A program made the position numbers and the translations under genes. 14,096 nt of DNA, taken from NCBI GenBank assembly GCA_041485285.1, contig JBGPJF010000058.1, positions 1-14,096 of the forward strand, read 5' to 3'. Shown piece by piece: positions 9,301 through 14,029 of the stretch. Origin of the DNA: DATEUP01 sp041485285. Its GTDB lineage: Archaea > Thermoplasmatota > DTKX01 > DATEUP01. Numbering within the stretch: the first letter of the stretch is position 1; each line of letters starts with the position of its first letter. The notes under the pieces were generated by a model. It did no database searches and had not been told where the DNA came from. It worked only from the letters and a program-made list of their open reading frames with translations.

Positions 9301-10234
9301 CACCTCGATGGTGTTCATCTCCCCGACACTTGCCGAAGGTTCCTATACGCTCACCGTCCGCGCCACCGACCAGGGCGGCAACACGGCGTCCCACACGTAC
9401 GCGTTCCGCGTCGACCTCACAGCGCCCACCTTCGCGCTCGACAACCGCACCGAGGCCGGGTTCGTGAACACCACGACCTGGAAGGTCTCGCTGTCGGCGG
9501 AGGCCGGCGCGAATGTCACCGTCGGGGGCGTGCCGGCCGCGCCCACCTCGCCGGGGTCGTCGACCTTCGAGGCGACCGTCGCGCTCCAGCCGGGCGCGAA
9601 CTCCATCACCATCGTGGTCGTGGACGCCGCGGGCAACCGCGCCACGCGCACCATCACCCTCACGCTCGACCAGACGCCGCCCGCGCTCACGCTCACCGCG
9701 CCCGCCGCGGGGGCAAGCACGGGCGACGGCCAGATCGAAGTCAGCGGCACGACCGAGCCGGGGGCCACCGTCATCGTGATGGGCCGGCCCGTGCCGACCG
9801 ACGGAGCCGGCCACTTCGCGACGGTCGTCAACATCCCCGTCGGCCCCACGACGGTCACCGTGACCGCCACGGACCTCGCGGGCAACCGGGCCTCGGTGGA
9901 GCGGGCCGTCACGCGCACGTCCGGGTCGAGCAGCCTCGGCATCCCGCCCTTCTTGCAGGAAAATTTCCTCGCGCTGCTCTTGCTCATCGTGCTTGCGCTT
10001 GTCGCCGTCGGCCTCGCCGCGCGCTCGGGAACCAAGAAGCGCGCCCTCAAAGACAAGGCGGCCGCGCTTGAGCGCGAGATGGAAACCTCCCGCGCCGCGC
10101 GCAACGACCTGAACGCCCTCGAGAACTTTTCGCCGGCGGGCGTTGAACACAAGGACTTCGTGACCTCCGACGAGTTCCGCCGCAAACAGATCGAAGCCGA
10201 GCGCTCGGCCGTGCAAGACCCAGCCCGGAAGTAG
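6326..10234 (+). CDS. Giant surface glycoprotein: parallel beta-helix, six Ig-like modules, membrane helix, coiled-coil tail
   Basis: The product has 1302 residues from the TTG at 6326. A hydrophobic signal segment (about 2-24, ending QGASA) is followed by a long Asn/Ser/Thr-rich region (about 30-640) with short beta-strand repeats such as NNTYNGLD, NGQAGVHASGG and NNTAAGVDA. This is the pattern of right-handed parallel beta-helices. Six Ig-like modules follow, marked by D-x-A/G-G-N at about residues 759, 842, 926, 1015, 1100 and 1183, mostly with a D-x-T/R-x-P linker. One membrane helix (about 1214-1234) precedes a 68-residue charged cytoplasmic tail with a probable coiled coil. About 31 N-x-S/T sequons suggest heavy N-glycosylation. 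The start is uncertain: the frame is open back to a TAG at 6287, and the upstream codons from CTG 6308 would supply the basic residues a signal peptide needs. A role in adhesion, sugar binding or surface structure is likely; the exact function is unknown. Confidence 0.88.
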   Translation: MLWLLTGGVCLAALALAAQGASAAPPASGDWVVTANETYLNQTIVVEGNVFVRSPGQLTLINVTLEINSTAGTRRGLLVESGATLRTRDTDNSTLTSLDRTTVRPLSSSERIWFVAAPGASIDLRQSALWGVGYTQSPANASGVYIQTNSTILHNVSVFSGYFGVVFLGVVGNFSDLSVHNNTYNGLDMDASCDISVRGLLVADNGQAGVHASGGRFAVVGASVLHNGDGLAVKFGGRATASLFDVSGNANGFIVLNGATLNLSQGRVTNNTAAGVDARQTSVVNLDTVTLSDNPNELYGSLGTAYTVVGGNLARGIHTLQLRSASSASLTGLRIEGTTGDALDLDQSSADIFSTVFDGNAFGGTVSRSTSFAFLDSVLSNCAGGGFTFDNSTGVYLHNPAFINNKGKAVALIGATTSLIDATGVAEVNRSVVEVRSLSIVGTLRLVDATVHAVSNQPWSVTGVFQASNTSVIGDFPGTSLTLQGGAAVLIRGLTIRDIDFRLNGASPSADIDLLILPASGELALTGGDSTWRNVTQGAGAGRIRASAGNLTLIGGSSAVLAAEGTGRIDLRDFAGALGSALYAASGQIRQFWTVGLFTQWQSAAAAPNQLFSIEDATAAPVASGQTDGTGTALIGLVLVGVGSTGGVTSLNPHVVSGGSGAWSTTVSLNFTGAATYPVTLIDGLPPSLAILTPTQGASVSGNAVNITGNAADGESGLEGLGWSFDNVSFTPGTPAASFVLQVPTLFETLYLVTLRAADLAGNLAFAQVSFRVDRTAPLVSLSQPTNGSSVKGPTVRFVGGTELGATVTINGTAVALDAAGDFDANLSLPDGLITVGVTAVDAAGNVFFREVQLRVDSTPPGIAVFSPPNGSTVAARTVDLVGFLEPGSSFYINGVGQLALANGSFNITVDLDSEGANLLVLRSVDAAGNSNQTEWVVVRDTRAPAVTVAELTGPGPFAVNASSPHFTITTDEDAFIQASVSPAGATSSGSGTSMVFISPTLAEGSYTLTVRATDQGGNTASHTYAFRVDLTAPTFALDNRTEAGFVNTTTWKVSLSAEAGANVTVGGVPAAPTSPGSSTFEATVALQPGANSITIVVVDAAGNRATRTITLTLDQTPPALTLTAPAAGASTGDGQIEVSGTTEPGATVIVMGRPVPTDGAGHFATVVNIPVGPTTVTVTATDLAGNRASVERAVTRTSGSSSLGIPPFLQENFLALLLLIVLALVAVGLAARSGTKKRALKDKAAALEREMETSRAARNDLNALENFSPAGVEHKDFVTSDEFRRKQIEAERSAVQDPARK

Positions 10235-10256
10235 CGTCGATTTGCACTTCGCCTGG

Positions 10257-10275
10257 CAACCTTTCCTTCCTATCC
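10257..10275 (+). terminator. Pyrimidine-rich tract, possible terminator
   Basis: A C/T-rich stretch about 25 bases after the stop of the beta-helix surface gene reads CAACCTTTCCTTCC and continues TATCC. Archaeal termination uses T-rich tracts without a required hairpin, and this is the only such tract in the spacer. It is short and interrupted by C, so the call is weak. Confidence 0.3.
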
Positions 10276-10287
10276 ATTCGAGCGAAT
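10276..10287. promoter_or_regulatory. Palindrome ATTCG-AG-CGAAT
   Basis: Two perfect five-base arms flank AG, about 40 bases upstream of the TATA element of the HTH-membrane gene. It lies just before a second, wider inverted repeat (10290-10323). It could be a binding site for a dimeric winged-helix regulator or part of a terminator for the preceding gene. The sequence alone does not decide. Confidence 0.35.
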
Positions 10288-10289
10288 CT

Positions 10290-10323
10290 ACCGTTACGCC
10301 AAACGAGAGCAAGAGGCAACGGT
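10290..10323. promoter_or_regulatory. Spaced inverted repeat ACCGTT-N22-AACGGT abutting the TATA box
   Basis: ACCGTT (10290-10295) is the exact reverse complement of AACGGT (10318-10323). The second arm runs into the TATA sequence, where transcription factor B would bind. A protein bound there could block or help initiation. Because the gene downstream encodes a DNA-binding protein, autoregulation is the simplest inference. Confidence 0.4.
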
Positions 10324-10330
10324 TATATAT
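10321..10330 (+). promoter_or_regulatory. Strong archaeal TATA box of the HTH-membrane gene
   Basis: GGTTATATAT is the best TATA box in the window. Its centre lies about 27 bases before the GTG at 10354, so the transcript should begin at or within a few bases of the start codon. No Shine-Dalgarno sequence is present, which fits leaderless translation. Confidence 0.75.
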
Positions 10331-10353
10331 CGCGCGCCCGCCTCAAATGAAGC

Positions 10354-11097
10354 GTGGAACTCTGGAAGAGGGTCACTGTTGGCCCCGATGTGTTTGAGGC
10401 GCTCGCCTCGGAAGAGCGCATCTCCATCCTCAAGCTCCTCGACCAGAACAAGCAGATGACGGGGACGGATGTTGCAAACGTCCTCACCATCTCGAAGTCG
10501 TCGGCCTTCAAGCAGCTCAACCGGCTCGCGCGCGCGGGGCTCGTCGAGCGCATGGACGAGGGCCGGAAGTGGATCTACTACCGGAACACGTCCAAGGCCG
10601 AGCGCCTGCTCCACCCCGAAGACGTCACGATCACGCTCGTCCTCTCGGCGGCCCTTGCCGCCGTGGTGGTCGGGCTGCTCCTGCTGCTCACCCTGAACCC
10701 GATCCTTGGCGCGGGGGGCACGCAGTCGGCCGTCGCCGGCCCGAACGACTCGGATGTCCTCGTCCTTAGCCACCCGACGCTCGGAAGCGGCGGGCTGGTC
10801 GTGCAGGTCTACGCCGGCTCTGCGCGGCTCTCGGACATCTCGCTCTTCGTGGCTTCCAACTTCGACCACGCGGTCCTCGCGACGACCGCGGGCTCGCCCT
10901 CGTCGATGTCCCCCTCGCTCATCGGCTACGGTGGCGGCCACGCAAGCCCCGCGGCGATCACCGTGAGTGACCTCAACCACAACGGGCTGCTCGACGCCGG
11001 CGACACGATCTTCGTGAGCGGGCCCATCGACGCCTCGGGCTCGACCCTGTGGGTCGCGGCGAACAGCGGGTCGACGATTGCAAGCACGGGCCTTTAG
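10354..11097 (+). CDS. Membrane-bound winged-helix regulator with an external beta domain
   Basis: The 247-residue protein combines three parts. Residues 1-88 form an ArsR-like winged helix: FEALASEERISILKLL, a recognition helix around 45-60 (ISKSSAFKQLNRL) and a wing at RKWIYYRN. Residues 91-113 are one membrane helix. Residues 130-247 are a beta-rich domain that should lie outside the cell. It contains DLNHNGLLDAGD (206-217), a loop like the calcium sites of dockerin and EF-hand proteins, and its style recalls the external domains of archaeal pilin-like proteins. The arrangement suggests a one-component regulator that senses something outside and acts on DNA at the membrane. GTG 10354 is chosen because it lies the right distance from the TATA box and opens directly into the winged helix. 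Its position after the beta-helix gene makes surface genes plausible targets. The inducing signal is unknown. Confidence 0.82.
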   Translation: MELWKRVTVGPDVFEALASEERISILKLLDQNKQMTGTDVANVLTISKSSAFKQLNRLARAGLVERMDEGRKWIYYRNTSKAERLLHPEDVTITLVLSAALAAVVVGLLLLLTLNPILGAGGTQSAVAGPNDSDVLVLSHPTLGSGGLVVQVYAGSARLSDISLFVASNFDHAVLATTAGSPSSMSPSLIGYGGGHASPAAITVSDLNHNGLLDAGDTIFVSGPIDASGSTLWVAANSGSTIASTGL

Positions 11098-11105
11098 CGC
11101 GCCCG

Positions 11106-11134
11106 TTGGCCACCGCGGGCCGGCATTTGGCCAC
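11106..11134 (+). repeat. Direct repeat TTGGCCAC, two copies 21 bases apart
   Basis: TTGGCCAC occurs at 11106-11113 and again at 11127-11134, two DNA helical turns apart start to start, so both copies face the same side of the helix. Each contains the palindrome TGGCCA. They lie just upstream of the hairpin and TATA-like element that precede the first PRC-barrel gene. A transcription factor site is plausible but untested. Confidence 0.4.
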
Positions 11135-11137
11135 GAG

Positions 11138-11159
11138 CTGGCGCCTGGCCCAGCGCCAG
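11138..11159 (+). repeat. Inverted repeat CTGGCGC-N8-GCGCCAG
   Basis: A perfect seven-base stem (11138-11144 and 11153-11159) with an eight-base loop lies between the HTH-membrane gene and the first PRC-barrel gene. It ends two bases before the TATA-like sequence. There is no U tract after it, so an operator is somewhat more likely than a terminator. Confidence 0.4.
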
Positions 11160-11160
11160 G

Positions 11161-11169
11161 ATCAAATAG
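11161..11169 (+). promoter_or_regulatory. TATA-like element for the PRC-barrel genes
   Basis: ATCAAATAG is the only A/T-rich stretch in this spacer. Its centre is about 33 bases before ATG 11198, which would give a leader of a few bases. Confidence 0.45.
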
Positions 11170-11197
11170 CCTCCCGCTCGATCCGCCGACGCTACCC

Positions 11198-11470
11198 ATG
11201 GACAAGGTCACCGACCTCAAGGGGAAGTCCGTGCTCACGGCGGACGGCAAGACCGTGGGCACGCTGGCCGACCTCTCGATCGACGAGCACACTTGGAAGA
11301 TCGCGCACATCGTCATCGACGTGGACCCGCAGGTCGCCTCGCTCTTCGGCGTGAAGAAGAAGCTGCTCAAGACGCCGCGCGTCAAGATTTCCACGGACAA
11401 GGTGGAGCACATGGCCGATGTGATCAAGCTGCGCGAAAACCTCTCGCACCTGAAGGTCGAACTGCAGTAG
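11198..11470 (+). CDS. PRC-barrel domain protein (first of a tandem pair)
   Basis: The protein has 90 residues and is essentially one PRC-barrel domain. It opens LKGKSVLTADGKTVGTLADL, the usual pattern of a G-K-x-V strand, a D/G turn and a second G-x-L/V strand. It continues with WKIAHIVIDVDP and ends with a conserved-looking KVEHMADVIKL segment. PRC barrels are small beta domains that mediate protein-protein contacts. In haloarchaea two of them, CdpB1 and CdpB2, work with SepF in cell division. The frame is open further upstream, to a GTG-like start at 11078, but that stretch overlaps the previous gene and reads as Pro/Gly-rich filler. ATG 11198 fits both the TATA-like element and the domain boundary. 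The gene is followed after 12 bases by a paralogue, which implies co-transcription. Confidence 0.85.
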   Translation: MDKVTDLKGKSVLTADGKTVGTLADLSIDEHTWKIAHIVIDVDPQVASLFGVKKKLLKTPRVKISTDKVEHMADVIKLRENLSHLKVELQ

Positions 11471-11474
11471 GAGG
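11470..11474 (+). promoter_or_regulatory. Shine-Dalgarno GGAGG deciding a TTG start
   Basis: GGAGG begins in the stop codon of the first PRC-barrel gene and lies eight bases before the TTG at 11483. It supports that rare start codon for the second PRC-barrel gene and shows that downstream operon genes here use a leadered mechanism, unlike the TATA-proximal first genes. Confidence 0.75.
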
Positions 11475-11482
11475 ACGCCCCC

Positions 11483-11788
11483 TTGCCCCTCAACGCCTTC
11501 GAGCTGGTCGGCAAGGAGGTCATCACGAGCGACGGCCGGAACATCGGCGAGGTCGTGGACCTCGCCATCGAGCCCGCCGGGTGGAAAGTGCGCGACCTGC
11601 GCGTGGCGATCGACAAGCGCATTGCCGAGGAGCTCGGCCTGCAGACGCGGGGCAAGGGGGTCTTCCAAGTGCGGACGGCCTCGATCAAGACGGTGGGGGA
11701 CATGATCATGCTCAACCAGACGATGAAAGTCCTCGCGGATTTCGCCGCCTCGGCCAAGAAGACCGGCGATGACGAGCCGTTTGATTAG
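11483..11788 (+). CDS. PRC-barrel domain protein (second of a tandem pair)
   Basis: This 101-residue protein is a second PRC barrel, clearly related to its upstream neighbour. LVGKEVITSDGRNIGEVVDL aligns with the neighbour's opening, and WKVRDLRVAIDKRIAEELGL aligns with WKIAHIVIDVDPQVASLFGV. The end differs: a basic AKK and then an acidic tail (DDEPFD) after the last strand. The TTG start is supported by the GGAGG eight bases upstream. The two proteins probably arose by duplication and are made from one mRNA, which favours a heteromeric pair. CdpB-type cell-division partners are the best known archaeal precedent. Other PRC barrels act in RNA processing (RimM) or photosynthesis, so the role remains inference. 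Confidence 0.85.
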   Translation: MPLNAFELVGKEVITSDGRNIGEVVDLAIEPAGWKVRDLRVAIDKRIAEELGLQTRGKGVFQVRTASIKTVGDMIMLNQTMKVLADFAASAKKTGDDEPFD

Positions 11789-11806
11789 CATCCGGGGGGC
11801 GGCCGC

Positions 11807-12136
11807 GTGGCCAAGCCGCACCGCCTCGTGGGCCGCACGCTCACGCTCACCTTCGAAGAAGTCGACGCGACCCCCGACCTCCACGAAGTGGGGCCGGTGC
11901 GCGCGCGCGTGACCGCGGTCGTGCTCGAAGGCTCGCCGCCCTCGGAGAAGATCGCCGCGCTGGTGCAAAGCCCCCCGGACATGGAGGGCCTTGCCGTAGC
12001 GCTCTCGGCGCGCTACGAGGGCGAGATGCTGGCCGCCGCCGAGAAGGGCGCGTGGGTGACGGTCGAAGCGTTCTTCACCGACAAGGGGGGCCGGGCGGTG
12101 GCCGGCGGAATCGGCAGCGCGACCTTCGAGGCTTAG
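11807..12136 (+). CDS. Small protein of unknown function
   Basis: I do not recognise this 109-residue protein. It has alternating hydrophobic strands at the start (RLVGRTLTLTFEEVD) and in the middle (RARVTAVVLEG). A mixed segment follows (EKIAALVQSPPDMEGLAVAL), then a second beta part (WVTVEAFFTDKGG), ending GGIGSATFEA. No membrane helix, signal peptide, cysteine or known catalytic motif is visible, so a small cytosolic beta-rich domain is likely. GTG 11807 follows the second PRC-barrel stop by 18 bases, with only a G-rich stretch as a possible ribosome-binding site. Spacing suggests it belongs to the PRC-barrel operon. Its stop TAG overlaps the TAA of the convergent rli1 gene within TTAG (12133-12136). 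The gene is supported by its unbroken frame, tight fit between neighbours and protein-like composition. Confidence 0.7.
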   Translation: MAKPHRLVGRTLTLTFEEVDATPDLHEVGPVRARVTAVVLEGSPPSEKIAALVQSPPDMEGLAVALSARYEGEMLAAAEKGAWVTVEAFFTDKGGRAVAGGIGSATFEA

Positions 12137-13923
12137 CCGGGCACCTCTCCTTCGACGGCGTAGTAGTACTCGCCGATCTCCTTCTGGCGCTTGTCCAGCT
12201 GCGACCCCTGCTTGTTGATGCGCGGGCGCTTGGTCTCCTTGTCGCGGCGGAACGTGACGCCCGCCTCGCGCAGGAACTCGTTCATCCCCTTGCGCAGGTC
12301 GAAGGGCCCGCGGCTGCGGCCTTCGACCCCTGGCTTGCCGCCGAACACCATGATCGAGTCGGCGACAAGGTCGAGGAAGTAGACGTCGTGGTCGACGACG
12401 AGCGCCGCGCGCCCCCGCTTTTCCATCACGCGGCGCATGGCGCGGGCCGTCTCCATGCGCTGGTCGGCGTCGAGGTAGGCCGAGGGCTCGTCGAAGAGGT
12501 AGAGGTCGGCCTCCTTGGCAAGCGAGAGCGCCACCGCCACGCGCTGGAGTTCGCCGCCCGAGAGGGTCGGGACTTCCTTCGACAGCAGCGGGGGAATCTT
12601 GAGGGGCCGCTCGATCTCGGCCTTGTAGATGCCCGAGCCGTAGGTGCCCCCAAGGGCGGTCAGCATGAGGTCCTCCACCGTGCCGGAAAACGTCCCCTCC
12701 AGGTACTGCGGCTTGTAGGCCACCTTGACCGTGGACTCGACGGTCCCTTCGGTGGGCTTGACCACGCCCGCGAGCATCTTCACGAACGTGGTCTTGCCGG
12801 TGGCGTTTGGGCCCACGACGCCGACGGTCTCGCCGACGTGGATTTCGCCGGGCTCCGAAAGAAGCGAGAAGGCGTCGTACTTCTTTGTGAGGCCCCCGAA
12901 CTTGACGACCGTCTGGGACGACCACCCTTCGCGGGCGGGGACGACCTCGAACTGGATCGCCCGCTCGCGGAAGCGGACGTTCTCTTCGACGGCAAGGCCG
13001 GAGATGTACGTGTTGATGGCCGCGCTCACGGGGCGCGGCTGCGCGAGCACGCCGTAGACCGACTCCTTCCCGTACATGAGGTAGACGATGTCCGCGAGGA
13101 AGTCGAGGATCGCGAGGTCGTGCTCGATGACCACGACCATCTTTCCCTGGGGGATCGCCTTGATCTGGCGCGCGACATTCAGGCGCTGGTAGATGTCGAG
13201 GTACGAGGACGGCTCGTCGAAGAAGTAGATGTCCGCGTCCTTCAGCAGGGTGGCGGCAACGGCCACGCGCTGCAGCTCGCCGCCGGAGAGGTCGGGCGTC
13301 TCGCGGCCAAGGACGGCGCCAAGGCCGAGGGCCTCGACGACATCGTCCATCCGGCCCCGCTCGTCGACCTTGGCAAGCAGTTCGCGCACGCGGCCCTTGG
13401 CGACTTTCGGGAGCTTGTCCACGTACTGCGGCTTGACCGCGGGGCGGACCTTGCCGTCGGCCACGCGCTTCAGGAAGTCGTGGAGCTCGGTGCCTGCAAA
13501 CTCCTCGAGGATGGCGTCCCAGGCGGGAGGCTCCGCGAAGTTGCCAAGGTTGGGCCGCATTTCCCCCGAGAGGATCGACAGCGTGGTCGTCTTGCCAATC
13601 CCGTTGGGGCCCAGCAGTCCGACGACCTGGCCGGGCCGCGGCGTGGGGAGGCGGAAGACGCGGAAGCCGTTCTCCGAGTACTGGTGGACGAGGTCCGTTT
13701 TCAGTTCGTCGGCGACATTGACAATCGAGATGGCGCCGAAGGGACACTTGTGCACGCAGATGCCGCAGCCGATGCACAGCGCCTCGGAGATGAGCGGCTT
13801 GCCGTCGGGGGCGGCCCACGTGAAGACCTCGACATCGTTGCGCACGGGCGGGCAGTAGGCCTCGCACTCGTGGTTGCACTTGTGCGGCTGGCAGCGGTCG
13901 GGGTCGAGTACCGCAATTCGCAT
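12133..13923 (-). CDS. rli1: Ribosome recycling ATPase ABCE1/Rli1
   Basis: This 596-residue protein is a full-length ABCE1, the soluble ABC ATPase that splits ribosomes after termination. The Fe-S domain has eight cysteines in two [4Fe-4S] motifs: Cys11, 16, 20, 24 and Cys50, 53, 56, 60 (CIGCGICVHKCPFGAI). The first nucleotide-binding domain has Walker A GPNGIGKTT (105-113), signature LSGGELQR and Walker B DIYFFDEPSSYLD. The second has Walker A GPNATGKTT (371-379), the same signature and DLYLFDEPSAYLD. Both switch histidines are present (EHD and DHD). The C-terminus EIGEYYYAVEGE is typical of archaeal members. ATG 13923 is preferred over the TTG at 13929 because GGTGA (13930-13934) lies six bases from the ATG but touches the TTG. 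MRIAVLDPDRCQP is also the family's usual opening. The second Walker A carries Ala-Thr where many homologues have Gly-Ile. Confidence 0.97.
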   Translation of the reverse strand: MRIAVLDPDRCQPHKCNHECEAYCPPVRNDVEVFTWAAPDGKPLISEALCIGCGICVHKCPFGAISIVNVADELKTDLVHQYSENGFRVFRLPTPRPGQVVGLLGPNGIGKTTTLSILSGEMRPNLGNFAEPPAWDAILEEFAGTELHDFLKRVADGKVRPAVKPQYVDKLPKVAKGRVRELLAKVDERGRMDDVVEALGLGAVLGRETPDLSGGELQRVAVAATLLKDADIYFFDEPSSYLDIYQRLNVARQIKAIPQGKMVVVIEHDLAILDFLADIVYLMYGKESVYGVLAQPRPVSAAINTYISGLAVEENVRFRERAIQFEVVPAREGWSSQTVVKFGGLTKKYDAFSLLSEPGEIHVGETVGVVGPNATGKTTFVKMLAGVVKPTEGTVESTVKVAYKPQYLEGTFSGTVEDLMLTALGGTYGSGIYKAEIERPLKIPPLLSKEVPTLSGGELQRVAVALSLAKEADLYLFDEPSAYLDADQRMETARAMRRVMEKRGRAALVVDHDVYFLDLVADSIMVFGGKPGVEGRSRGPFDLRKGMNEFLREAGVTFRRDKETKRPRINKQGSQLDKRQKEIGEYYYAVEGEVPG

Positions 13924-13929
13924 GCGCAA

Positions 13930-13934
13930 TCACC
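13930..13934 (-). promoter_or_regulatory. Shine-Dalgarno GGTGA of rli1
   Basis: On the minus strand GGTGA precedes ATG 13923 by six bases. It would leave no spacing for the in-frame TTG at 13929, so it settles the start codon. Confidence 0.65.
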
Positions 13935-14029
13935 GCCTGGCCGTGGAAGCCCGGGGCGAGGGTAACTGGCGGGCGCAAAAAGGCTTTGCCACGCGAGGGG
14001 GGGCCGCGCGAAGCGCAAAGGCGGCCGCC
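13935..14029 (-). promoter_or_regulatory. Spacer upstream of rli1: possible terminator and promoter
   Basis: The only distinctive element is GCAAAGCCTTTTTGC on the minus strand (about 13976-13990): five-base arms GCAAA and TTTGC with a T run. It could end transcription of the upstream minus-strand gene. The T-rich part (CTTTTTG) is also the only TATA-like candidate for rli1 and would give a leader of about 30 bases carrying GGTGA. Neither role is certain. Confidence 0.3.

Noticed and set aside
10347..10395. ATG at 10347 as the start of the HTH-membrane gene
   Set aside because: It is in a different frame and stops after about 15 codons. The GTG at 10354 opens directly into the winged helix.
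13927..13929. TTG 13929 as the rli1 start
   Set aside because: It touches the GGTGA ribosome-binding site with no spacing, whereas ATG 13923 has six bases and matches the family N-terminus.
12052..13965. A 637-codon open frame on the plus strand opposite rli1
   Set aside because: It is wholly antisense to a textbook ABCE1 gene and shows no recognisable protein features.
11192..13978. A 928-codon open frame on the minus strand covering the PRC-barrel genes and rli1 in another frame
   Set aside because: It crosses several well-supported genes and its translation is Arg/Gly/Pro-rich with no domain pattern. Long stop-free shadow frames are expected in DNA this rich in G and C.
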